From: Vanilla planifolia
Lineage: Eukaryota; Streptophyta; Magnoliopsida; Asparagales; Orchidaceae
Reading direction: 5' to 3'
Length of the DNA stretch: 64,000 nt
Assembly: GCA_023846275.1 (NCBI GenBank)
Contig: CM043875.1
Location: forward strand, 26,228,470 to 26,292,469
Position 1 is the stretch's first letter. Every line of letters starts with the position of its first letter. Under the pieces are notes generated by a model. The model did no database searches. It was not told the origin of the DNA and saw only the letters and a program-made list of their open reading frames with translations. Made by a program: the position numbers and the translations under genes. Shown here piece by piece: positions 23,301 through 38,300 of the stretch.

Positions 23301-26300
23301 AGTTGGGCATTACCTTGACATACTAGCCTCTAAGGAATATAAGTTGGACATGAAAAGCTCTACATTTTGTACCATATCATAGAAGTCTATTTGTGATATA
23401 TTTTCAGTGAAGTTTAAATTAAAATACTTTTGATATGTAAGTGTATAAGTGTATGTCTATATGCTATTGGTTAAACTACCGATAAACAATAATAAAATAA
23501 TTACATAATTCCTCTAGATGAATTAGTCAACTCTAGCATAAGAACTCATCTCACCCTTGGAGTGTTCTTGTGATTCATCGCATCCTTGAGCTGTTTTAAT
23601 ATCTTTCATATGTTTTGTTCAAATACTATTTGAATCCATAGGATAATTAACATCATTTCTAGTTGTCTTATTTTTTAACTTAAAAATTAACTAGATAAAT
23701 ACATTAGATCTCCAAGAAAATGTAATTAAACAGTGTATTATCATCGAAATTAAGTATTGCCTTTTGGGCTCATGAGGTCCAACAAATGTCAAAGAAAATC
23801 CTAGGTTCCTCCTTCCCTAATGAGGAAAACTTCTCATCAAAGCTCATGAAACTTACAGAACTCCTATGCCAAAATTGTGCGAATGATGCTGTCATTCTAC
23901 TGCAGGTAAAATTTCAAATGAGTTCAGAAACCCTTTGTTCCCTTTTCTATTTTGTTAGCAATCAAAGCATTTTTGAACTTGTTTGGTGATGATTAGAAGA
24001 ACTAGGCGTGGAAATTGACTGTTTAATAGTTCAAAAGAGATTCAAGGAGAATAGGAGAGGCAATTGCCATGGCTTATGAAAGAGAATCTTGTTGCATATT
24101 GAAGTAACAAATTACACCACTTATGTAGCAAGGTGAGGCCCTTATGTAGAAGAAAAGTAGCAATGTATAGTTGCCTTGGTATTAGAAGAAAAGCTTAGAG
24201 AAGAATTTCCTCTTAGAAATCGAGTAGCACCAAGGTAGAAGCACTCAAGGCTAAATTTAGCCCAAAGGAAGAACTTGACGTGGTAGAGTCCACGTGAGTT
24301 ACTTCCTTTTATTTTGAAGGTAAACATGATTGTTTAATGTTGAAGTAAAGGTTAATTTGTCAATCAATGATGGAGAGTTAAATGTTGAGAAGTTTGAAAC
24401 ATGGTACTTTTTCCCACTTTAAGCCTACAAATCATGTGTTGGTGTGGTGAAATTTATGTTTTCAAATGATCCCGACATAAGAAATGTCATGGAGCAACTT
24501 CAAATGGATGATTCAATAGGAGTTCCATGCAAGATTAATGATCAAGATTTTATGATAGACCATGATAATTTGCATTCCCATTGGATGAGATGTATGCCTT
24601 GGGATTATATCAACCCTTGGCCATCGAGGTTGGGTTATTTCTCATAACTCTTGGCCAGGCTAGTTTGTTTGCGATGAAAATCAAGAAAAAGGACAAGAGT
24701 AGGTAGGAGAAGATGACTCAAATGTGTCACCTTAAGATAAGAGCACAACCTCAAATGTGCTTAACGTTTTGACTAGATTGTGATCGACTTTGATTCCATA
24801 CTTAAAAAATAATGTGATCTTACATCATTGTAAGATTTGCAATCACATCTAGCATAAGTGCTAGAAACATTAAACATAATTATTCTCTAAGAAGTTGAAG
24901 AAGAATGATGAAGAAGAGAAGTGAACTATGATTGTTATGAAGCATGGGTATATGTTTTAGACCTTTCAAGAAGTTGACCCAAGTCTCTCTTATGGTTAGA
25001 TTGAAGGGGGACTTAGGTCATGTTTATGAGAAATTTTGAGAGTTGTTCACTTCTTGTGCCCTAAAGAAGCAAGAGGTAATAGGTTTCATCTTTAACACAG
25101 GTTGTTATCAGAATGTGGTATTTGCAAGTCTTGTAGAATGATTTGGCCTCTTGACAAACATATCCACATTGTTATTCTTTGGGGTGGATCCAGAAATACA
25201 TTAAGACTTAGATTGGGAGACAATGCAAGCCAAATTTTGTAGTTACCAAGCAATATATTTATGGGGTACTATGCATAGTTGAACTTGACATTTTCCAAGT
25301 GATAATTTGATTCCCTTGTGGGTTTTTGATGCTTTCTACTTCAAAAGGGTTGCCATTTCACTAAGAATGGGAATAAATGCACCATGTTAAGTTTTACAAA
25401 CTATAAATTTGATACTTGTTAGAGAAATAAATTGATTAGTTAATACTTTCTAGAGATATGTACTACTCATAGAACATGAGAATTTGGTTGTCAAGATCAT
25501 ACCCAATAGGGTGAAGATTCAAAAACGAGTTTGAAAGACTTGTGGAAGAACTTTTGACACTCTTTGGTAAGTTATGAATCCTACCTCTTATACAAAATGT
25601 AGAGCATGAGATCAAACTTGTGGTGAATGAGGAGATAAAGAAGTTTATTTCAGAGAACAATATTGAAATCGAGTAGATCATCGCGTTGATCACAATTATG
25701 ATGTTGCCTAAGGATAGAGAATGGAGAACGTGCACCAATTGTTATGCACTTGACCAAGTTATCAGCAATAATTGATTTCTACCAAGGATTATCGATTTTC
25801 CTTATTAGCTATGCCATGTGTGTGTTTTCAACATATTTGATATCAAGTTGGGTTATCCATTGTTTGTATATATGATCATGATATTATAAAGATGACCTTC
25901 TAGACTTGCCATAAGTTATATTAATATTTAGTGATCCATTTATGTTGTGTAATTTGCCAACACCTTTTATGTTCCTGATGAATGATATCTTGAGGCCATA
26001 CAATCAAATGATTTCATGTTATATAGTCGAAGTATTGAAGAGCATGTAGAGCATGTGTGGGTCTTTGAACTCTTTTAAGAGCATTGGCTCAAACTCAACT
26101 CGAAGAAGTGTGAATTGGGGCATATGACCTTGATATATGTTTGTTATTCAAAGTTGGGAATGGAGAAATGAAGATCATTGTTGCTAAGTTGGAATCTGTA
26201 AGGGAGTGATCAGGATTGATGGATGTCACCAAGGCAAAGAGCTTCATAGGAGTATGTTAGTACCTTAGAAAATTTATCAAGAGCTTACATGAAACTACTA

Positions 26301-29300
26301 CACCATTGCATGCACTCCTTCAAGTGAATTGTATATTAGAGGGAAAAAATATGATTTCTTGGTCTTATTATATAAAAGTATTATTTTCTTTTTTTGGTCA
26401 TTCTATCTTAACTCAAATATGCTTTGTCTTTAAAACGAGACTCAATATTTTCAGGATATGGTATCATATATTAAGCCCAAAATTTCTCTTCCATAATTGA
26501 TATGAGATAGTTTATCCTTATACTTCTAGAAGTCTCATACAGGAGTTGATTTGCCTTTCTAGGACATTACCTGATATTCATTTCGTATTTTCTTCAAGTA
26601 TTATCTATCTACTAGTTTTTACATGATTTGTCATTGAATCACATCAGACTAGAGGTATTGGTTTGATATTATATTTGTGACGATTTGATTTCACCATGTT
26701 GATCTATTATCCTTTTGGGTTGTTAGACTTCAATCCAATTGGATTTTATCCTTAGAAGGTATCTTGATATCTTAAAACCATGGTGTCACATATAAAGTGC
26801 AAATCTTTATTTCTTAGTTGATGTGGAATAATTTATCTATGCATTTTTAGAACCTTTATATAGGAGTTGATTTCTCTCTCCAGGACATTACTTGATCTAA
26901 TCATCTTTTAGGTATTACAAAAAACATGAGGATACCTTATGTTGAAGTAGATATAAAGCACATTTATTGTACTTGTTAAACCTACGGCATTCTTTTGAGA
27001 TTGAATCATATGTGTTAGGCTATGCTATTAGAGTCATGGTGATGCAGGGAGATCACCTTGTAGCTTATTATTTTAACCTATTATAAGGAGCTCAAAAAAT
27101 ACCTAAAATAAAACAAGGCACATCTAGTGTTATAATGAGTTGTGAAACATTGATGACTATATTTGGAAGTTGGAATGGGGAAAAGACCATGATGATACTT
27201 TACTCATGTTGAAGAAAAAGATATGTGAGGCATGTATTGACCTTGCTCAACTTATAACATTCTTTTGAGTTTGATTCATATGCATGAGGCTATGTTATTA
27301 GAGTTGCTTTAGGTTATGTTATTAGAGACTTGTTGATGAAGGGAGGACAACTAGCACCTTATTATTTTGAGCTGCAATAAGGAGCTCAAATAAATTGCCT
27401 AATGTACAAAAAGCTTCTCGCATTATATCAAGTATTGAAACATTGATGGTCATATTTACTAAGGAAGGCCAAAATTGCACAATTGAATCATCAATTGTTC
27501 CAATACTTGAGAACAAAATGAAGTTGCATTAGACTCGACAATTGAAGCATATTAGTTTTCCACAATAGTTCCACATTCTCATCAAGCACCATATTAGAGC
27601 TCAAAAAATAGTTGGTTGTCTTGTTTTCAAGTTCCTTTTTTGAGAGACTTGTATTTTGCTATTATGATGTAAGCCAACACAAGAATAATATGTTGAGGTA
27701 CAATAATGATCCAAAAGAGGGGGTCATAGTGGATGTGAAGATGGGAAATCGTTGAGTTCTATTTAAGTGAAGGGCTATGCTATTGATGAAGATAAGTACA
27801 AGATAGGGATTAGTCGAGATGGGTTCAAGTTGCCCTTGAGTTAAAAGTGAATAATCATTTTGTACAATCAAACACCTTCAAATTACATTGGCAAATGTAT
27901 TGCAACTTATGAAATTGAATTAGAAAGGCTTGTGTGATGTTGCATGCTCTATAGCACTATGAAACCCATTAAATAGGATTCTTGCCAATGTTGGCACTAA
28001 TTTGTAAGCAGGACAATATCTGGATGAATTTCTTAGGGATTATTGGTAATAAGGTAGTTGTAACATCTTGTTTTAAGTCTTTGATGTATTTTTGAAGTTT
28101 CTATAGTTATATTATGTTGGAAAATGTGAAAATCAAGGATGCAACAAGATTATACTTCTAGTATGTTTGGGTCAATTTTGGATTGCCCACTTAATCATAT
28201 TTGATAGAGATACTGGACCTCTAAATTGAATTGCACATACTTTGGTGACTGATGAACGCTACACTTTAGAGGTCTACAACTTTCCTTAAGTGGTGTAGGT
28301 GGGCTCTTGCTTTTGTAGCCTAGCCCCAGTTATGTTATTCTTATAGCTAACAAGAGGACTAATTGGATTGTGGCACATTGCCAATTCAAGCATGGATGTG
28401 TCCTTTCCTCATACTTGTTTATTCTATGCTTTGTGTTATTATCTCTATTGTTGCATTGAAGTCATGTGGATAAGGCTTCCTTTGGCGTAAGGTCTTCTCC
28501 TTTAGGTCTCATTATCTTGCATCTTCTGTATTTTGACAAAATGTTGCTATTTATGTCTCCTTTATATGTTGCTCTGATGGCTATATTTGATGAGATGACA
28601 ACTACCACAAATAGTTTGGTCGAAGAGTCAATTTGGACCAATTTAGTGTCTTATTCAATAAACTCTCAATAGCATTAGAAGTTGTTGAGGTGAGACTTTG
28701 TTTTAAGGGGCAGACTGATGGCAAATATTTTGGGACATTCTTCTCTCGAGCAAGTGGTTTGTCATCGCAAACTTTTAGTCTTTTGTTTTTTATGGTTTAG
28801 GTCCACTAAGCATCATCCAAATTATGGAGACTCATTTGCTCCCTTTTGCATTGTGGGGATTTGGCGTGAGAATTGGTGCAATATGTGGCCTGAGAGGTTG
28901 TCTATAGTTCTAGGAATGTTAGGGGGTTTGAAGTTCATGGTCTCCAATTATAGAGTGAGACCCTTATGGTCAAGTTTAGTAGCCGATGTGGTAGTGATAA
29001 GTATGATTTGTAGTGTTGGAGGCATGCCATGTGTGGCCGGTGGGTGGGATGCAGAGGGTGGATGTTTTTCAAGTCTCTTGGGTCTCTATTATACTTCTTT
29101 GTTGGTAGCCAATTTTCGAGAAAATAGCATTAATTTCTCAGCTAGGGTTGATGGTTTGCTTAGTATGAATGAGAAGTGCAATTTGGCTTGTCCACAAACA
29201 TGGTTTGGGCTGCTCATTACTAACCATGCCATTAGGTGAGTGGGTTGCATTTGAGGTTTGAGGAAAAATTGTTATTGTGCTTCATGAGCTCATGGTGATT

Positions 29301-32300
29301 TGATGATTACAAACTTATGATTGTGCTTATTATTGACTTATTTATTGTTTTTAAGGCTTTATTTCTTGAAAAGATAGATTTTACACCAAGGTAATGACTG
29401 GAGTTATGAAGATCTTTGGAGAACAAGTGTTGTTCACTAAGATGGGCGCCTTAGAGTTTGACAATCAATTTGTTTGTTTTGCATTTAGAATAATATTAAA
29501 TTCACTAAGAATGTTCTTAATTTGAGGCACCTAAATATGCTAAACCAATAAATCGTAATAAAATAAAGCAAAACAAGTTTTCAAGGACTTTCAAAGTACA
29601 AAATTGATTATTGTTTTTAAGGTTTTATTTCTTAAAAAGATAGATTTTACACCAAGGTAATGATTGGACTTATGAAGATCTTTGGAGAACAAGTGTTCAC
29701 TAAGATGGCCGTCTTAGAGTTTGACAATCAATTTGTTTGTTTTGCATTTAGAATGTTAAATTCACTAAGAATGTTCTTAATTTGAGGCATCTAAATATGC
29801 TAAACCAATAAATCGTAATAAAATAAAGCAAAACGAGTTTTCAAGGACTTTCGAAGTAAAAAATTGATTATTGAATTTCAATTTTACAAAAGCTATATAT
29901 GTTGACCATGATCGAAACAATTTTGCTAAGTATCTGAAAAGGAAAATGAATTGAAATGCATGTTTGCAAGAATATAATGAATTTGGCCCTTAGGCATTGG
30001 CTTACAGAATACTAAATTAACACATCTCTCAATGCTTCTAAAATACTAAATTATCACATCTCTTAAAGGCTGCATTTCATTGGACAAAATTTCATGTTTT
30101 AAATGTTCAAAGTTGGATGTTATTTTAGCATAAGTCATACTAATGTTTATTGCTTACATATTTTATTATTATTTATTATTTATAGAGCATATTTCTTTGT
30201 CCTTACATAATTTATTTCTATAGTTGTCTAAAATTTCAAAGTTTAAAAAATAAGAAAAGCGATTAATCGGATGGTTCGAAAAATTGACATGCATCGAAGG
30301 TCTGATGTATTATTAGATGGCTCAATTATATTATCAGATGGTTTGATCAGTAATGATCGATTGTCTTATAAGTGGATTGATTCTCATTATAAATTTTATC
30401 ATAACCAATCAGATGATCAAATAATGTGATCTATGTTTGGAAAGCAAGTCATCGTTATTTGAGAATCACAATGGCTGAAATTGTTCTTATTTGGACATAC
30501 TGATAAACAAAAATTGACTTTCTTCAATTCCAGATCACTCATTTAAATGTTCGATTAATGCATGCATCGCAGGGTTTGATGTATTATTAGATGGCTCAAT
30601 TACATTATCAGACGGTTTGATTAGTAATGATCGATTGTCTTATAAATGGATTGATTCTCATTATAAATTTTATCTTAACCAGTCAGATGATCAAATAATG
30701 TAATCTATGTTTGGAAAGCAAGTCATGTTTATATGAGAATCACAATGGCGGAAATTGATCTTATTTGGACATATTGATAGACAAATAGATTGGAGGATTA
30801 TTTTAAATCATTTAACCTATAAAAGAGCTTTCGACCTAAGCTAACAAGTTAATGAACAATTTGGTATGTTAATGAGAATAAAGCACAAAGGGAGTATTTT
30901 TCAATAGGCTTCTCAAGTTACTGGGTTGCCGCATCCTGTAGAGATATTCTTATGGTTATTAGGGATTTGTGAGCACTTATTTCATATCATATGTTGTATT
31001 ATTTTTTACTTTTCTTTATTGTGGATTAACTCTTGTGTCAAGTTATTATTATTTTTGTAGGATCATATTATTTCACACCTTTGGTTCGAGAGGTAGCATA
31101 CACTAACAACTTGGGCATGAAAAAGGGTGACTTAACCTCGATCTACATGACATAGGTTGGGAGTCAAGCCAAATGATATGATTTTGTATTATAAAAGAGG
31201 ATAAATTATTTATATGATGAAAAGAAATTTATAACAAATGCAAAACTAATTGTATTCACTTAAAAAGGAAAATTAAATTTTATTATAATAAAATCTAAGG
31301 GGTAAATTGCAACTCGGTTTATTAAGTTTTAAATGATTTGTAACCTAATTTGCAACTTTTTAGTAATATTTTAAATGTCTTTCATTTTCAATAAAATTAT
31401 GAGTAGATTTCAAATTTAATAGATATTGTTAGAGCTCATGTTTGGGATGTGATTTTCGATGTTTGCATTTATAGAGCAATACACTAACCCTCATTCATTT
31501 TGATTTTACCCTTTCCTATCCTAATGTCCTCTTGCCCCTTTGTTTCATGCAGGCATTGGCAAGGTTCAACCATTGTCACTAGCAATGGCTTCTTGCACTA
31601 GCAATTTCCATTCCTCCAAAAAAATCTTATTTTCACTTCAAGAATCATGATTTCAGTTATCAATGGTGTTTCTTGAAGATTTTAGAGAGCATTGACAATC
31701 AATGTCATCTATTCTATTGTTGCTAAGATAGGAAATGTGGATTCTTTGCTTTGGTGCAATTCTTATTTTGAGAACCTTTGAGATGAACAAAGCTTGCTAA
31801 CAAGCATTGATGCTGTTGCAAGTTCTAATGAAGTGACAATGCAAAAGGTTCAAATGATGGAACAAGACTTTGATAACATTAAGTCTTTCTTGTAGCAGCA
31901 CATTGTGTTGTTTGAGGCCCCTTGTTGCATTATTGCCTTCATTAGTTTAATCAAATGAGTTGGTTTTAATTTCTTGTTGTGGTCTTAAGTTTTCATGTTG
32001 TGTTAAACAAAGATATTTTGCTTTATTTTTTTCTCCTTGGTTGCACTCTAAATGTTGATTATTGTAAACTTTGTAATTAATGGTGTTTCTTTTTTTGGAT
32101 TTGTCGTGCATGGCTGCTTTTGATTGGGAGATTTTGTGGGAAGTGATAGATACGAGGAATGGCTAAGGGTTAGGGATTCATGAAAAGTTATTTTTCTTTA
32201 AAAATGAAGCCATAAGCATATAGGACCATTTTCAATTTTATTGAATTTGCAAGACCTAGTTGCTTATTGCTATAATGTAGGGGATCAACTAACAAATTAT

Positions 32301-35300
32301 ACAAAACTTGAGAAATCTATTTGCAATTTATGTAAATCTAAATTATTGAAATTTGGAATGACAAAATACTACTTATTATCTAAATCTAAATGATAACAAG
32401 AAAATCAACTAAAACAACAATGTCGAACACTTAAATCACTCGTAGATGGAGTATTACTGGCTTGATGACGGTCCACTAATCAACATGTTTGGATTTGAAA
32501 AATAATATGTAAAACAAAATTTGGCCTCACAATGTAAATTAGTTAGTGAAAGCATGGAATATGTACAATATGGATTAAGTCATGAATATGTACAAGAAAA
32601 TCACATGAAAGCATGGAATAAATAATAGCAATTTTTACATGATCATATTTTACAATATTTTAGTGAGTTGAAACAAAAAAAATGAATGTAATGTCTACTA
32701 TGTGCGATTTCCATAAATGAGAGTAGAAAGGTGCACATCAAATGCTCAAGTTCTAGTTGTAATTCAATCAATCGAATGCTCAAGTTCTAGTTGTAATTCA
32801 ATCAACTTAATTCTAATATTATAATTGTTCACACAAGATATGGATGTAAACATCATCAATTATCGAATGTCAAACTTGCCTAATTGCTTATATAAACCAT
32901 AATCATACTATGATTTAAAAAACAAATATATGCAAACCAATATTTCGGTGCATTCAAGCCATGCATATGTACACAAGTATATATGTATAAATATAAAGGC
33001 ATACATAATTATATATATATATATTTATGTATATATATATATATATGTATATATATATGTGTGTGTATATGTATATATATATATATGTAAGTAAATCATA
33101 TATCTCTCCATCTACTCTTTATAGCTTATATATTATATAACCATTTTGTTAGAATATTATGGTCATCCTAAAATAGAATAAATGTTGTTATAAATATGAA
33201 ATGGAATAGTTGTCACTTTGAGATGCTAGCTAATCATATAATAAAAAGATACCATCAATTGTTACATTCACTACATAATGATAGATTGATATATGTATAC
33301 ATATAAACTCATATATCTCATTATATTTTTATAACTTAAATATAATATAATCACTTTGTCAAAATATCATGGTCATCCTGAAATAGAGGAAAGGTTATTG
33401 CAAACCTGAAACAAAAGATTTGCCAGTCTGAGATGTTGGCCAATCACATGATAAATGAGTACAATTGATTGTTGCATGCATTATACAATGATAGATTTGA
33501 TATATATATGTATAGATATATGTATGTATATTTGTATGTCTAAGTAAACCATATATCTCATCATATATTTCGCGTAACTTGTATAATATAATCACTTGGT
33601 TAGAATATCATGGTTTCCTTGAAATAGAAGGGTTATTGTCAACCTGAAATGGAAGAGTTGTCACTTTGAAGTGCTATTCAATTACATAAGGAAAGTATAC
33701 AATCAATTGTTAAATGTTTTATATAATCTCACATATATAGGATCAATCACATACTTATTACTAAAGATATAATAATATTATGTAATATGAGTCTCACATG
33801 AATCACCAATATTGATAGTGGATAATCAGGCCTAATAAAATGAATATATTCAATTAGTCCCATGTGAACAAAGTGAACAAAAAAAATAAATGTTACAATA
33901 TATGATGTGTTATTGGAACTTTCAACAATTATAAGAAATAAGTGAGCTATATGTATATTTATTCATCTCATTATAATATGCTTAAGGTAAATAACTAAAG
34001 AGATATAGAACAATCTAATATCTAATAAGCATGGTTAAATATCAAAATGAATTTAAACTAACTTGGTAAACCACGTTGAGCCTCTAACAACAAATGGTAT
34101 GCTCACCTCTTGTTGGTAAGAGCTAACTATTTTGAAATATATGAGTCAAATTTGTGCTCTTCCAAATTATACTTATCCACTCCAATAAGGGCCAATTCGT
34201 ATTATCTGACAACAATGTCTAGATTAAATGTATGCTTTGCACCAATAGACTACACTAAATTTGATGATCGATTTATTATTCTTGCATTTGTGATTTGTTC
34301 AAATGTTGATACTTATGCAACTAAGGCAATTAGTTTATGATTCATGAACTTAAAATTAATTTGTCAATGATATAGAATGTAAAATATATAATAATGTGAA
34401 GGTTGTTCATGATTGAGGAGGGAAAAGGGACAAGAAGAAAGAAGGTGAAGAAAAAGAAAAGTAGAAAGTGGAAGGAAGAACTCATGACAAGGGTGACTCA
34501 ATGGTGGTTTATGATAATGAGGGAGGAGAGGGAAGTTGGCAACCTCAACAAGAAGGGGGAATAGGTTTTCGATGATAACTCTTTGAAAGGCCATGGCGAT
34601 TGGAGATAGAAGAGCAGTAATGACTGTGAGAGAAAAAAGATTGAGAGGTACAGGTGGTGAGATAGGGAAATATGAGATGGGGAGCCAAGAAGAGTATTGC
34701 CCAAGAGGAGTATTGGGAGATAAGGGAGTCACATGACTTGATTTAGGTGCTTTGTAGTCTCATATGGAGCAATATTTCTTGACTTTAGTGTAGCACTTTT
34801 TGGCAATGTGTAGGTTCTTCTGGGATAGTGTTGTAAAGAATTTATACACTCAGGCTTTTGAAGGAAATTTAGTGAAGAATTTCAACCTTCATCGTTTGGG
34901 ATTGCTGTGCACTTATAATTAGTGGAACCACTTAAAAATCATGTATGGATGTTTCTCATTATCATTTTGGTAAGGTAATCCTGTTCTTTCTTGAAGAATA
35001 TGAGATCGGAGTCATAAACTATACAAGAGTTTGGCAGTGGTTACAGGAAGTACATAATGGTCCAAGTGATAGTAGATGATAATATTAAGCTAGCAAAGGA
35101 TTCATAGGTATATAAAATGGAATGGGAGAAGCTTAAAAGATGCATAGTGTTGAGAGGAGCGTGGGTCTGTGACTTTTGAGGGTTTATAGTTGAAATCGGG
35201 TCTTAATTAATTTGGAAGAACAACAGCTGTATGATAGCCTGAAAAGGTAAGAGAGGACAATGTAAATGTGTGATTATGAGATTTTTCTTGACAATGATGA

Positions 35301-38300
35301 GGCAGTTTTTTCTATATTGGTTATACATTTTTATATTTCATTTTAATTTATACGTAGCCATCTTCCTCAAAGATGCCACCATAAAAAATAAATGAAAACA
35401 CTAATGGTGACATCTTAATGAGAGATTGGTATATGCACATTATTGGTCTGTTGTTTGCATACTTATTTGCCTATATTGAAGAGATATGAGAGAATTTCAC
35501 ACATATAGCAGATAGGAATGTAATCACTAAAATCAGAATTTTTATTTTTTTTATAATGTTATCTTGTATCCATAACTCCTTTATTTTCACTGCAGTGATG
35601 CAGAATTTAGAAGTAATTGATAATGAGATAAATTTTGCAGTATCACCTTAACAGCATTATTATCTATAAAAGGAGACAAGGAACTAAAAATGCTGCATGA
35701 CCTGCATTTTGCATTTATACTTGTATGGCTTGTTGAATATTGAGGTAATTCATCTATTGATGTTGTGTCCAGATGATATGCGGTCTTTCTTTGGCTCTCT
35801 AACTTCTAACCTTGTGTTTATAATAAAGGAGGACAACAAAATGGTAGTTAAGAGGAAAACTGAGCTTGGTGGAACATTTTCTGTGGCTAGCTGGATTCTG
35901 TTTGTTGGGCTCTTATCTGCGTGAGTACCTTTCTAAATTCTTGGTTTGTGAATCACGTTTTTAGTTCATGCAAGAATGTAATCCAACCATTATGATTGCT
36001 TGATTGACACAAGGTTAACTCTGGCCTGAAATGAGTATTCTGACTCAAACATTCACTCTTACCAGATTGCTGTATCAGGTAATCACCAATGGGCACATGG
36101 ATGTGCATAGAATCAAACCAGCTAGTGCGCCAGATTTGCAATCCTTCATCAATGATATGGAATTCAATATCACAACAGTTTCAAGTATGACATGTTCTCA
36201 ATTGCGTGGCCTTGATTCATTGGTAATTGGATCTCCTGGATCCATAGATTATAGAGTTCTTCCTTTATCAGCCTATGTTGAGTATCAATGCAAAAACACA
36301 AGCAGTGGTCCAACAGTTTCTCTCAGATGCACTAGTTGTCAGATACCACGTAGAAATCACTACGTGTCATGGCAGTTTGTTGATATACCTAATTATCCTG
36401 CCATGGCTGTTGGATTTTTTTTCAATCTTACTACTAGAGAGCATAACAATTATAAGCATATGAGCTTTGTTAGTGGTGCATTGAAAGCAGACAACCTGAC
36501 AGATGATAAACCTAGAACCCTCAGAGGACCTGAACTGAATGTTCTAAAGATACATTTGTTTCCTTGGATATATAATTACTATCATGATTTGAAGCTTTTA
36601 CAGCCTCTTGTTCATGACTTTATTTTGGGTTCATCTTTTTCTGGGGTTAGTGATCTGGAAGCATCTCTTTTGAATCCTAAAGACGGGTTGATTAATTTGA
36701 CATTGCATATCAGCTTTCTTTCTGATTACATTGTGGAGATTGACAAGAAAAACATATTTGGGCCTGGTATGTGTGTCTTTCTTATTCATGATTTCCTTTT
36801 CGATGTATCTTTTTTACCTGTGAAGTATGGAAATGTAAGTTCTGCACTCATAATGTGTTCTGAATTCTTTATTATTTTTTCTCATCTGGTTTTTTATGCA
36901 GTCAACTGATTACCCTAGGATTGTGTGTGCTGCAGCATGACAATTATCTCTCATCTCCTTATACCTCTAATTCTAGTATATATTATAACATGCTTGAGTG
37001 GATTATTGAAATTTGGATATATTTAAGAAAGTAAAGGAAACAGTTGTTTAATACAATAAAATGATGGTAGAGTACATGCTATGAAAAATATTTAAAATGT
37101 AAGTTTCCAATTTTGAAAATAACCTAGTTATTGAGTAAATGCAATAAATTTAATATTTTTAGCAATCCATATTTTAAAATTGAAGTGTTACTTGTATCCA
37201 AGTCTAGAAATTGAATAACCAGTGTCATGCCTTTATGCTGCAAAAGGGTAGGGTCTTGTGATACTTTTTTGTCTTATTTTTGCCCTATCAAAATCAATTC
37301 TTCATGAATATTGTATCTATTAGTGTTGAGCATACATGAGATTGGGTATAGTCTGACATTGTAAGTTGAGAACGATGTTTTAGAGCCTTGATATACAATT
37401 AATGTGGCCTTAACCGATATGCTTTAGTTTTTGGATTATTTGGTGTTTGGTAAGATACATATTGGGCTTAATTTGGTTTTCAATATGGTGGAATTCTACA
37501 TAACAAGTGATATTATAGCCAAAATGTGGTTCATTTGGGATCAAAGTGATGTGTATACAGTCAACATGCTGAGGCAAGGTCAATGGATGGCAAAGCCAGT
37601 ACCGCTAGGTAGAGCTAACGAGGGCGGTGGAGGCATGGTGTGGTAACAGGGGCAAGGGAGCTGACATGGCATGATATATCAAATGACATGATAAAAAGAA
37701 TGAATTCATGCTCTTTGAAGGGTTGTTTTGTTGGTTGACATTTCAATATCTTTGAAAAGTTAAATAAATTGGCCATTTGTTTGGTTGGTCGACATTCAAG
37801 GCATCTCCAAACAACTTCTGAAAGTCAGGAGAGGATAGCATAGGTTGACTCCAAGCTTGCTGACCTTTAGTAGTTCAACATTGTTTGGCTTTGCTCACAA
37901 CCCTGTTGTTGTCAACCACCATTTTTTGCTGGTTATCTCCACAGCTGTTAATTGAATCTTGCTGGAGGTTGTCTGAGCTTTGTCAAACATTGTGGGATGT
38001 GAGAAAAGCTTACTTGGTCCTAGAGGTCTCCTGATCTTCGTCTCAGCAACCAAGTCAATGAATTCAAGGAGGGGTAATCTCCAATGGTTCACTTTCAACA
38101 ACCGCTCCACTACTTGAAGACTTTATACTAAATGACAAACTTTTTGGTAATATTGATGTCTATAAGCCACTTTTAAAAGGGACTGACTTCAAAAGAAATA
38201 CAAAAGTAAAATGTGCTTTATTGCCATATTTTTTTAATTCTATTGTACTCTGGATATTTGACACTGTTCAGAGTTGGTCGACCTTTGAAACTTGTTTATT

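Larger units (their letters stand above)
20701..35828 (+). other. Intron 1 of the membrane-protein gene, 15.1 kb, GC-AG type
   Basis: The donor is CAG|GCAAGT, the strongest form of the minor GC donor class. No GT nearby keeps the frame. The acceptor (TAATAAAG|GAGGAC) follows a pyrimidine-rich run with CTAAC branch-point candidates near 35800. Joining the exons gives HWQ-EDNKMVVKRK, which fits the family. The intron holds a gypsy fossil (24.4-27.7 kb), LTR-like scraps, three local tandem duplications, and otherwise AT-rich DNA. At 20701-24360 and 27650-29340 I recognise nothing firm apart from an LTR-style scrap near 22250-22460. Confidence 0.8.

Noticed and set aside
28718-29239. A 173-codon open frame in intron 1
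   Set aside because: It is the longest frame in ordinary DNA apart from exon 3, but it matches no family I know, has Cys/Trp/Phe-rich random-looking composition and lies near a gypsy fossil. It is kept out for lack of support.
34364-34732. Minus-strand open frame of 122 codons rich in Pro, Leu and Ser
   Set aside because: It is caused by the purine-rich bias of the plus strand; no domain and no splice context.
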